Assembly (NCBI GenBank): GCA_023250175.1
Contig: JAHFBD010000040.1
Coordinates: 1 to 13,179 of the forward strand
From: Candidatus Melainabacteria bacterium
GTDB lineage: Bacteria; Cyanobacteriota; Vampirovibrionia; 2-02-FULL-35-15
Length of the DNA: 13,179 bases
Direction: 5' to 3'
The position numbers were made by a program, and so were the translations under genes. The notes below the pieces were generated by a model. That model was not told the DNA's origin, made no database searches, and saw only the letters and a program-made list of their open reading frames with translations. This document shows, piece after piece, positions 1 to 5,987 of this stretch (its first letter is position 1; each line of letters begins with the position of its first letter).

Positions 1-1099
1 TGTTTGTTCCCTGTGGAGTAAGATATGCGGCAGTGGTTACATGTAGCCCGGATTGATCGGGTAGTTGAATGATTTCTTGAATAAGTCCTTTTCCAAAAGT
101 TCTTTTTCCAATTACAATCGCTTTATTGTTTTCTTGTAGAGCACTTGCTAAAAGCTCACTCGCACTAGCGGTATTTTCATTTACTAAAACAACTACTTTT
201 GAGGTTATTAATTGACTTGAGTTTGCATATTCATTTTGAATACCAGTTGTTGTTACGGTACTTACAATTTTTCCTTCGGCTAAAAACATATCAGCAATTT
301 CAACAGCATTTTTAACTAACCCACCCGAATTATTTCTTAGATCCAGGATAATTCCAGTTACTGACATTAATTTGGAAAGCTCGTCTTTAAAAAGATTCAC
401 GGTGTTTTGTGGAAAAAACGAATCGATCTTTATATAGGCAATATTATTATCTAATAATTTTGTTGAAACACTTTTAATTTCAAATTCTGTACGAGATAAA
501 GCTTTGGTAAGAATTTTATTTCCTCTTTTTATTTTTAAGGTTAGAGGTGAGTCTTTAGGACCTCTGAGCAGAGAAGCTACTTCAGTTGAGCTTAATCCTT
601 TTGTACTTTTTCCATTTACTGAGATAATTAGGTCGTCCTTTTCAATTCCGTTTTTTTCTGCTGGACTATTTTGTAAGTAATCTAGTACTATTGGTTTATG
701 GCTAGCTAGCTTTACTCCAATACCGATTAGGGTTGAATTTAAAACATTCTGTTCTTCTTTAAACTCTTCTTCAGTGAGAAACTGAGTATATGGATCTTTT
801 AGTTCTTTTACTAACTTGGTTATATATTTGTGAGCATCACTTGTATTATTGATTCTGCCATTAAATTTATTTTCCCAATAATCTAAATTAATCCTTGATT
901 TAAAATAAAACTTATTATTGATTATTTGCCATGCTGTTGTATAAACAAGCTCAGGTCTTGGACCTTCAAACCCAGCGTAGACTTTTTGAATAAAGATGAC
1001 AGGACAACATAAAAGAAATAAAAGTAAGAAAGTTAGAAAATTAAACTTAAGACAAAAAAACTCACTTTTAATATTGCTTATTTTATGCATGTGTAACAT
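1..1099 (-). CDS. S41 carboxy-terminal processing protease, exported, C-terminus cut by window edge
   Basis: This is a serine protease of the C-terminal processing (CtpA/Prc) family, which acts in the periplasm or thylakoid lumen or on the cell surface and trims or degrades proteins from their C-termini. The reverse-strand translation has a basic start, a hydrophobic segment at about residues 19-37 and then a cleavage-like VYAG, so it should be exported. A PDZ domain follows (about residues 115-190, with GIGVKL and the SPAEKNGI stretch). The protease core contains the NSGGLV segment, the catalytic serine in TASASELL (Ser312) and the catalytic lysine in TFGKG (Lys337). Their 25-residue spacing is the one used in this family. 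Two in-frame ATGs, at 1099 and 1090, are possible starts; I use the longer one, with no clear Shine-Dalgarno for either. The reading frame is open to base 1, and the last visible residues (LTPQGT) match the family's YxTPxG stretch, so only a C-terminal tail is missing. It is divergent from the exchanger gene. Confidence 0.93.
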   Translation of the reverse strand, partial: MLHMHKISNIKSEFFCLKFNFLTFLLLFLLCCPVIFIQKVYAGFEGPRPELVYTTAWQIINNKFYFKSRINLDYWENKFNGRINNTSDAHKYITKLVKELKDPYTQFLTEEEFKEEQNVLNSTLIGIGVKLASHKPIVLDYLQNSPAEKNGIEKDDLIISVNGKSTKGLSSTEVASLLRGPKDSPLTLKIKRGNKILTKALSRTEFEIKSVSTKLLDNNIAYIKIDSFFPQNTVNLFKDELSKLMSVTGIILDLRNNSGGLVKNAVEIADMFLAEGKIVSTVTTTGIQNEYANSSQLITSKVVVLVNENTASASELLASALQENNKAIVIGKRTFGKGLIQEIIQLPDQSGLHVTTAAYLTPQGTN

Positions 1100-1114
1100 C
1101 TTGTACTTTAATGT

Positions 1115-1141
1115 TTGACTAATGATAGATTATTCTATAAC
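1115..1141 (+). promoter_or_regulatory. candidate promoter for the cation exchanger gene
   Basis: In the 122-nt divergent gap there is a TTGACT box (1115-1120, five of six matches to the -35 consensus) followed after 15 nt by TATAAC (1136-1141). The spacer is shorter than the usual 17 nt. A weaker alternative lies closer to the gene: TTAACC at 1184-1189 with TATTAA at 1206-1211. Use of the first would leave a 5' leader of roughly 75 nt; use of the second would leave almost none. The rest of the gap is A+T-rich with no strong hairpin. Confidence 0.35.
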
Positions 1142-1170
1142 TATATGGAGGACTTAATAATTAAAAAATA

Positions 1171-1215
1171 ATGTATTCCCTAATTAACCTGGCGAAATTA
1201 TTAATTATTAATTAA
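1171..1215 (+). other. short in-frame ORF (14 codons) ahead of the exchanger
   Basis: An ATG at 1171 opens a 14-codon frame (MYSLINLAKLLIIN) that ends in TAA at 1213-1215. It is in the same frame as the exchanger, whose TTG start lies two codons after this stop. A GGAGG at 1147-1151 is about 19 nt upstream of the ATG, too far for a normal Shine-Dalgarno. It may be a chance ORF in the leader, a small upstream peptide, or the remnant of a longer N-terminus closed by a stop codon. No function is claimed. Confidence 0.2.
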
Positions 1216-1221
1216 AACATT

Positions 1222-2286
1222 TTGGAGCTTTTATTTTATTTTATTATTTCTCTTATTGCAATTTTGCTTTCCTGCATGATTTTTAGTAATTCTGTTGAGT
1301 GGCTTGGTGCAAAGTTAAATTTGTCTCACGGAATTACTGGTAGTCTTTTAGCGGCAGTTGGTACTGCTTTACCTGAGACCATTGTTCCTTTAGTTGCTAT
1401 TTTTTGGGGTATAGATAGAGAAACATTGGTTAAGGTTTTAGCTGGTAATGTAGAGGCTTTAAATTCAATGAATGATATTAGCATGGGAGCTATTATTGGT
1501 GCGCCTTTTATGCTGAGTACAGTAGCATTTTTTTTAATTGGATTTTCAAGCTGGCTTTATTTTAAGTCTGGAAGGAGAAAAACTAGAGAGATTAAGGTTG
1601 ATAATACAGTTTTAGAAAGGGATTTAACATTTTTTCTGGTTTCTTTTAGTATTGCTTTCATTTCAATTTTTTTAAATCATTCTTTACGTGTAGTTGTTGG
1701 AATTATTTTAATTTTGCTTTATTTTTTTTATCTCTATAAAACTCTTGAAGAAGAAAAAAATAGTAGTTACAAGGGAGAAGAATTAGAAGGAAACCTAGAT
1801 CCTTTTTTGCTTAGCAAGTTTACAAAATTAAAACCATCATTGTTTTTGATTGGAGTTCAGCTAGTTGTTTCACTTGCTTTATTGATTTATAGTGCTCATC
1901 ATTTTGTAGAGGTTATAAAGGATGTTTCAAAATGTTTAAGCTTTCCACCCTTTATAATAAGTCTCTTATTAACCCCCATTGCAACAGAGCTTCCAGAAAA
2001 ATTTAACAGTTGGATGTGGATTAGGCAAAAAAAAGATACTCTTGCAGTAGGCAATATTTCAGGAGCTTTAGTTTTTCAGGGGACATTCCCTATTACAATT
2101 GGACTTTTATTTACGAGCTGGCAGATAAACTCTTTAATTTCATACTTAGTATTTATTTTTTGTTTAATGAGTGCAGGAATTGTGCTATTTGCATCAAAAA
2201 CTAAAAGACTTAACTATAAGGTATTTTTATTAGGTGCAGTATTTTATTTAATTTACCTTGTTGCAGTAGTTGTGCAAAATATGTAA
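1222..2286 (+). CDS. sodium/calcium exchanger-family (CaCA) membrane antiporter
   Basis: This is a polytopic inner-membrane protein of the Ca2+:cation antiporter superfamily, which exchanges Ca2+ (or a related cation) for Na+ or H+. It carries both halves of the family's inverted duplication. The first alpha repeat is around residues 36-60, with GTALPETIVP in place of the usual GTSxPE. The second is around residues 246-295, with ATELPEKF followed by a GNISGALVFQG stretch that corresponds to the usual GNxxGSNxFN. The acidic residue of each repeat, which binds the cation in this family, is present. About ten hydrophobic segments can be drawn, with a charged loop near residues 175-195. The start is a TTG at 1222: an in-frame TAA lies three codons upstream, and the first ATG would remove most of the first membrane helix. 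No Shine-Dalgarno precedes it. The exact ion pair cannot be read from sequence. The next gene on the strand begins 62 nt downstream. Confidence 0.85.
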   Translation: MELLFYFIISLIAILLSCMIFSNSVEWLGAKLNLSHGITGSLLAAVGTALPETIVPLVAIFWGIDRETLVKVLAGNVEALNSMNDISMGAIIGAPFMLSTVAFFLIGFSSWLYFKSGRRKTREIKVDNTVLERDLTFFLVSFSIAFISIFLNHSLRVVVGIILILLYFFYLYKTLEEEKNSSYKGEELEGNLDPFLLSKFTKLKPSLFLIGVQLVVSLALLIYSAHHFVEVIKDVSKCLSFPPFIISLLLTPIATELPEKFNSWMWIRQKKDTLAVGNISGALVFQGTFPITIGLLFTSWQINSLISYLVFIFCLMSAGIVLFASKTKRLNYKVFLLGAVFYLIYLVAVVVQNM

Positions 2287-2317
2287 TTGTTGTAGAATAT
2301 TCTTAATCTTATTCAGT

Positions 2318-2323
2318 TATAAA
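2318..2323 (+). promoter_or_regulatory. candidate -10 box for the 64-residue small protein gene
   Basis: TATAAA at 2318-2323 in the 62-nt gap after the exchanger would place a transcription start near 2330, just ahead of the Shine-Dalgarno. No good -35 box lies 16-18 nt upstream, so read-through from the exchanger is equally possible. Confidence 0.3.
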
Positions 2324-2334
2324 ACATTATTAAC

Positions 2335-2341
2335 AAAGGAG
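2335..2341 (+). promoter_or_regulatory. strong ribosome binding site deciding the 64-residue ORF
   Basis: AAAGGAG at 2335-2341 sits 7 nt before the ATG at 2349. It is the best Shine-Dalgarno in the window. It is the main reason to believe the small plus-strand ORF over the overlapping minus-strand ORF of similar length. Confidence 0.75.
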
Positions 2342-2348
2342 TTAAAAG

Positions 2349-2543
2349 ATGAGAATCTCTCCCCCTGTTCCTTCATACAATGGGCTAAGCCGTACTGACA
2401 ACACTGCTCAATATTTAAGACCAAAATTTGGGCACCCACCAATATCTTACTGTGATGATAATGGACGAAAGGATAATACCAGTGAGTATATGCGTTTGCA
2501 GAGACCGACACGACGCCCGGCAGAAGGCCCAAGGAATTTATAA
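2349..2543 (+). CDS. uncharacterised 64-residue protein with an internal repeat
   Basis: I do not recognise this protein. It is short, basic, rich in proline and arginine, and has no signal peptide or membrane segment, so it is probably cytoplasmic. Three things argue that it is real. It has a strong Shine-Dalgarno at ideal spacing. It ends exactly one base before the stop of the convergent gene. It contains a duplicated motif: RTDNTAQYLR at residues 15-24 and RKDNTSEYMR at residues 40-49, each preceded by an Asn-Gly. The two copies use different codons for the same residues (gac aac act versus gat aat acc), which fits selection on the protein. A Cys-Asp-Asp sits at residues 35-37, and the C-terminus is Arg/Pro-rich. 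Its G+C content is visibly higher than that of its neighbours, partly because of the Pro/Arg/Gly composition. It could be co-transcribed with the exchanger. No function is proposed. Confidence 0.65.
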   Translation: MRISPPVPSYNGLSRTDNTAQYLRPKFGHPPISYCDDNGRKDNTSEYMRLQRPTRRPAEGPRNL

Positions 2544-2544
2544 A

Positions 2545-3666
2545 TTAATTATTTGTAACTAGTTCTTCTTTTGTAGAATCTAACTCATATAATTTTTTCA
2601 TTGTGTTTCTGTCACGTTCTGATAATTTCAATTCTGAAACTTCTCCTTCAAACATAAGATCTTCTGGATTTGGACTAAACCCCCATAAACCAAGTGCATG
2701 TCCTACTTCACGTGCTGCAATAATTTTTAGTTTTTTGATTTGGTCATTAAAACTTAATTTGGCTAAGGGTTCAAGTGGAATAGCAATTTGTGATTGATAA
2801 TAAATAAAAGGACTAATCATAATAACTCCTAACACCCTAAAGTTTTTTTTATCTCTTATAATTGGAAAACTTTGTGCGTCTATCTGTGATGCTAATGGAT
2901 TATTGGGGTCGCCTTTTACTTTAAATCGAGATGGGAAAACTACTTTTATTTGAGCTATATCTATAATTTCTGTCTCTTTTTTCTTTGCTTCTTTACCTTG
3001 AAATTTTAATGGTATTGTATTATCCAACACTTCAAATTTTAAGTTTGGCAGGACTTCTTGCCAAAGCCTTGCTCCATCCAGAAATGCGCTTTGAAATTCA
3101 CTTCTGTAGTTAGGAATACCATTAGCAGGATAAAAATAAATTTTTAGTGGTTTGTCATTATTTAAGTCCCACCTTACGTAGTGTTCTTTCCCTTGATGCT
3201 TTGTTTTGACTATTGATAAATAATCTTTGCTTTTTATTTGTTCTTCGCCAAACCTTAAAAGATGACTAAGATAACTCACTGATTCTTGTACACTTTTTAT
3301 GTCGGGAGCTTGTTGTGGTGCCAGTTCTAAGTAATGTTTATATGCTTCAAGTGACTTTGTATATTCGTGTATGCTGCTATAAGCCTGACCAAGACCTAAG
3401 TAAACAACCCAAAGTTTTGAGTCAACGTTAAGAGCTTCATTCCAGAGACCAATAGCTTGCAAAGTATTTTTTGATTCCCATTGTTTAACAGCATCATTGA
3501 ATTTTAAAATAGCATCTTTTTTGTAAAATTTTTCCGAAATTTCAAGTGGAAGCTCATTTGTTTTGCTTTGTTCATCTTTAGAGTATGCATATGTAATGCA
3601 AACAACATAGGTTAATACGATTAGCAAAAATAGTCCTTTTAAACTATGTTTTATTGGCTTATACAT
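2545..3666 (-). CDS. exported TPR protein with degenerate matrixin-like (zincin) domain
   Basis: The protein is 373 residues with a Lys-rich start and a hydrophobic signal segment at about residues 10-28, so it should be secreted or anchored. Residues 50-125 form a TPR-like helical region (AIGLWNEALNV, then the VVYLGLGQAYSSIHEYTKSLEAYKHYL region cut here as GLGQAYSSIHEYTKSLEAY). The C-terminal half resembles the matrixin-type metalloprotease domains found in secreted cyanobacterial and Melainabacteria proteins, including the SPNPEDLMF stretch that follows the zinc site and holds the Met-turn (Met338). The zinc motif HExxHxxGxxH is degenerate. It reads R319-E320-V-G-H323-A-L-G326-L-W-G-F330, so two of the three zinc-binding histidines are replaced. 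Either the protein is a non-catalytic descendant that binds a partner or substrate, or it uses another metal arrangement. The gene is intact and divergent from the RpaB-like regulator. Its end lies one base from the end of the small convergent ORF. Confidence 0.8.
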   Translation of the reverse strand: MYKPIKHSLKGLFLLIVLTYVVCITYAYSKDEQSKTNELPLEISEKFYKKDAILKFNDAVKQWESKNTLQAIGLWNEALNVDSKLWVVYLGLGQAYSSIHEYTKSLEAYKHYLELAPQQAPDIKSVQESVSYLSHLLRFGEEQIKSKDYLSIVKTKHQGKEHYVRWDLNNDKPLKIYFYPANGIPNYRSEFQSAFLDGARLWQEVLPNLKFEVLDNTIPLKFQGKEAKKKETEIIDIAQIKVVFPSRFKVKGDPNNPLASQIDAQSFPIIRDKKNFRVLGVIMISPFIYYQSQIAIPLEPLAKLSFNDQIKKLKIIAAREVGHALGLWGFSPNPEDLMFEGEVSELKLSERDRNTMKKLYELDSTKEELVTNN

Positions 3667-3711
3667 GTACTATCTATTCATATTTCTTAACATGAGTTAT
3701 ATTAGTCAGTA

Positions 3712-3723
3712 TTCTATATAGAA
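3712..3723. repeat. 12-bp perfect palindrome in the divergent promoter region
   Basis: TTCTATATAGAA at 3712-3723 is a perfect 12-bp palindrome, centred about 44 nt before the regulator start in the 95-nt gap between the divergent matrixin-like and response regulator genes. It could be an operator for either gene. Palindromes of this size are expected a few times by chance in 13 kb of A+T-rich DNA, so support is weak. A possible -10 (TATATC, 3725-3730) lies immediately downstream without a good -35. Confidence 0.25.
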
Positions 3724-3747
3724 GTATATCTTAGTAGCATTAACAAA

Positions 3748-3754
3748 TGAGGAA
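3748..3754 (+). promoter_or_regulatory. ribosome binding site of the response regulator
   Basis: TGAGGAA at 3748-3754, 7 nt before the ATG at 3762, supports the long N-terminus of this protein over internal starts. Confidence 0.6.
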
Positions 3755-3761
3755 TTAATTT

Positions 3762-4541
3762 ATGGAAGCAGTTATAAAAACACAAACTGAAGCTGCACAA
3801 GTAACATCAATTACACCACAAGCTGAAAAAGAACCAAGGACAAAAGTTTTAGTTGTGGATGATGAAACTGCAATAAGAAGAATTCTTGAAACTCGTTTAA
3901 AACTGTCTGGTTATCAGGTGGATATAGCTGTTGATGGTGAAGATGCACTTGAAAAATTTAATACCTGCCATCCTGACATTGTTATCTTGGATATAATGCT
4001 TCCAAAAGTTGATGGTTTTGCAGTATGTAAAGAAATCAGATCATATTCTGAAGTACCTGTAATTATTCTTACTGCTGTTACTGATGTTGCTGACCGAATT
4101 AAAGGACTTGAATTAGGCGCAGATGATTATGTAACTAAACCATTTAGTCCTAATGAGCTTGAGTCTAGAATTAAAGCTGTACTGAGAAGAGTTACTGATA
4201 GGCCAATGGAACAGTCGGTTGGACAATCAAACAATGTTGTTGTAATTGGAAATTTGAAAATTGATACTAGTAAAAGGCAAGTTTATAAAAATAATGAAAG
4301 AATTCGCTTAACCGGAATGGAATTTAATTTGTTAGAACTTTTAGTCAGTAATTCAGGTAAACCTTTTTCAAGGGCAGAAATTCTACAACAAGTCTGGTCA
4401 TATCCAGCAGATCATAGAATTGATACAAGAGTAGTAGATGTACATATAAGCCGGTTACGCTCTAAATTAGAAGAAGATCCTACAAATCCAGAACTTATCC
4501 TTACATCACGTGGTACCGGATATATGTTTCAGAAGATTTAA
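3762..4541 (+). CDS. rpaB: OmpR-family response regulator, RpaB (Ycf27)-like
   Basis: This is a two-component DNA-binding regulator of 259 residues. The receiver domain (about residues 27-142) has the acidic pocket Asp33-Asp34, phospho-acceptor Asp77 (VILDIMLPK), Thr104 and Lys126 (TKPFSP). The OmpR/PhoB winged-helix domain covers about residues 158-258. Several stretches are characteristic of cyanobacterial RpaB: IRRILETRL, DVADRIKGLELGADDYV, IRLTGMEFNLLELLV, the TRVVDVHISRLR recognition helix region and the ELILTSRGTGYMFQKI ending. In photosynthetic cyanobacteria RpaB is phosphorylated by the histidine kinase NblS/Hik33 and controls high-light, photosystem and phycobilisome genes. No partner kinase is in this window. 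The N-terminus is about 20 residues longer than in typical RpaB and low in complexity; the Shine-Dalgarno at 3748 supports this start. It is divergent from the matrixin-like gene and 54 nt upstream of argH. The function in this organism is inferred, but the family assignment is firm. Confidence 0.9.
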   Translation: MEAVIKTQTEAAQVTSITPQAEKEPRTKVLVVDDETAIRRILETRLKLSGYQVDIAVDGEDALEKFNTCHPDIVILDIMLPKVDGFAVCKEIRSYSEVPVIILTAVTDVADRIKGLELGADDYVTKPFSPNELESRIKAVLRRVTDRPMEQSVGQSNNVVVIGNLKIDTSKRQVYKNNERIRLTGMEFNLLELLVSNSGKPFSRAEILQQVWSYPADHRIDTRVVDVHISRLRSKLEEDPTNPELILTSRGTGYMFQKI

Positions 4542-4583
4542 CATTCTTATGTAATGATTGGGTATAAGAGTTCTGCCATTCGT

Positions 4584-4595
4584 TAATATATTCAT
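4584..4595 (+). promoter_or_regulatory. candidate leaderless promoter (-10 box) of argH
   Basis: TAATAT at 4584-4589 matches the -10 consensus at four of six positions, including the key first two bases and last T. It ends exactly 6 nt before the argH ATG at 4596, placing the expected transcription start at or next to the A of the ATG. No Shine-Dalgarno is present. No good -35 is seen at 16-18 nt upstream. The layout is the same as for alaS. Confidence 0.45.
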
Positions 4596-5987
4596 ATGAC
4601 CCAGGATTCCAAAAAACTTTGGTCTGGACGATTTAAAGAAGCTACTGCCAGTCTTCTTGATAAGTTTAATTCAAGTCTAACTTTTGATAAAAGACTTTAT
4701 AAGGAAGATATAACCTGTTCAATAGCACATGCAAATATGCTTGCAAAGTGCAAAATTATTTCTAATGAAGAAACTGAAGAAATTGTACGTGGGTTAAATA
4801 AGATATTAACGGAGATTATAGAGGATGAAGAAGGCTGGTTTAATACGAATAAAAATGAAGATATTCACTCAGCTATTGAAACAAGGTTGATTAATTTAAT
4901 TGGTGAGGTAGGTAAAAAACTTCATACCGGGCGAAGTCGAAATGATCAAGTTATAAATGATGTACGCTTCTGGCTGAAAACAGAAATAAAAGAAATCTTA
5001 TCTCATCTGACGATTTTAAGAACTACGTTTATAAATTTGGCAAGAGAGCACTATAAAACAATTCTTCCCGGCTATACTCATTTACAACAAGCTCAGCCAA
5101 TTACTCTTGGGCATTATTGTTTGTCTTATGAACAAAAACTATTACGTGACATAGGACGATTTAGTCAAAATCTAAAATCTACAAATGTTCTTGCATTAGG
5201 TTCGGGGGCATTGGCTGGAACTTCTTATTCTATTGATAGAGAACAAGTTGCAAGTGAATTAGGCTTTGATAGAATCTCGGAAAATAGTATCGATGCTGTT
5301 TCTGACAGAGACTTTGTGGCAGAATGTTTATTTAATATTTCGCTTTTAAGTATTCATCTTAGCCAATGGGCGGAGGAGATGGTTTTATGGAATAATGATG
5401 AATTGAGATTTATAATAATTGCAGATGCTTATGCTACAGGAAGTAGCATGATGCCTCAGAAAAAGAATCCTGATATTCCTGAATTAATTCGTGGAAAAGC
5501 AGGAAGATTTCTTGGTAATTTAGTAGCTATGCTTACTACTTTGAAAGGATTACCACAAGCTTATAATAAAGATTTGCAAGAAGATAAGGAATTAATCTTT
5601 GATTCAGTAGACAATATTAAAATCATTTTACAGATTGCAAATGAATTTCTTCAAAATGTAACCTTTGATAGGAACAGAATGTATGAGGTTGCAAGTAATG
5701 GTTTTATTAATGCAACTGATGTTGCTGATTACTTAACACATAAAGGGGTGCCATTTAGAATTGCGCATGAGGTAGTAGGACAAATCGTTGCCTATTGTAT
5801 TGAAAGAAAAAGATTATTCAGAGATTTAAGTTTAAGTGAATGGAACAGTTTTCATGAATTGTTTGGAGATGATATTGTCGAGAGAATTAGACTTGAATCA
5901 TGTGTAGAGTCTAAAAATGTTTATGGGGGAACTGCTCCTGAAGAAGTTGTAAAAGCATTATATAGAGCTGAGGCAAAAGAAATTTGA
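4596..5987 (+). CDS. argH: argininosuccinate lyase
   Basis: This cytoplasmic enzyme cleaves argininosuccinate to arginine and fumarate, the last step of arginine synthesis, and works as a homotetramer. At 463 residues it is normal length for the family. It opens with KKLWSGRF, the typical N-terminus. It has HTGRSRNDQV (near residue 109), the TILPGYTHLQQAQPITLGH stretch with the conserved catalytic-region histidine, and the fumarase/aspartase superfamily signature GSSMMPQKKNPD with Ser283/Ser284, where the catalytic serine of the family lies. No key residue seems to be lost. argG, which makes the substrate, is not in the window. The gene begins at an ATG without a Shine-Dalgarno behind a -10-like box. 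It ends by a 4-nt overlap (TTGA) with the nucleotidyltransferase gene, so the two are likely co-transcribed and translationally coupled. Confidence 0.97.
   Translation: MTQDSKKLWSGRFKEATASLLDKFNSSLTFDKRLYKEDITCSIAHANMLAKCKIISNEETEEIVRGLNKILTEIIEDEEGWFNTNKNEDIHSAIETRLINLIGEVGKKLHTGRSRNDQVINDVRFWLKTEIKEILSHLTILRTTFINLAREHYKTILPGYTHLQQAQPITLGHYCLSYEQKLLRDIGRFSQNLKSTNVLALGSGALAGTSYSIDREQVASELGFDRISENSIDAVSDRDFVAECLFNISLLSIHLSQWAEEMVLWNNDELRFIIIADAYATGSSMMPQKKNPDIPELIRGKAGRFLGNLVAMLTTLKGLPQAYNKDLQEDKELIFDSVDNIKIILQIANEFLQNVTFDRNRMYEVASNGFINATDVADYLTHKGVPFRIAHEVVGQIVAYCIERKRLFRDLSLSEWNSFHELFGDDIVERIRLESCVESKNVYGGTAPEEVVKALYRAEAKEI

Noticed and set aside
1131..1139. The 9-mer TATTCTATA occurs in both divergent promoter regions (also 3710-3718), near GACTAA/TTAGTC in each
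   Set aside because: A shared A+T-rich 9-mer between two gaps of about 100 nt is not surprising by chance, and the neighbouring boxes are in different order and orientation.
1202..1215. ATTATTA-like tandem repeat before the exchanger start
   Set aside because: It has only about two and a half units of low-complexity A+T sequence, with no sign of a functional repeat array.
2294..2303. AGAATATTCT palindrome after the exchanger gene as a terminator
   Set aside because: It is only a 10-bp A+T-rich palindrome with no loop and no following T-run, expected about a dozen times by chance in this window.
2317..2532. 71-residue minus-strand ORF over the small plus-strand gene
   Set aside because: It has no Shine-Dalgarno, lies opposite an ORF with a strong one and an internal protein repeat, and its translation shows no recognisable motif.
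4545..4569. TCTTAT ... ATAAGA inverted repeat between the regulator and argH as a terminator
   Set aside because: It has six A+T-rich pairs, a 13-nt loop and no T-tract, so it is not a credible intrinsic terminator.
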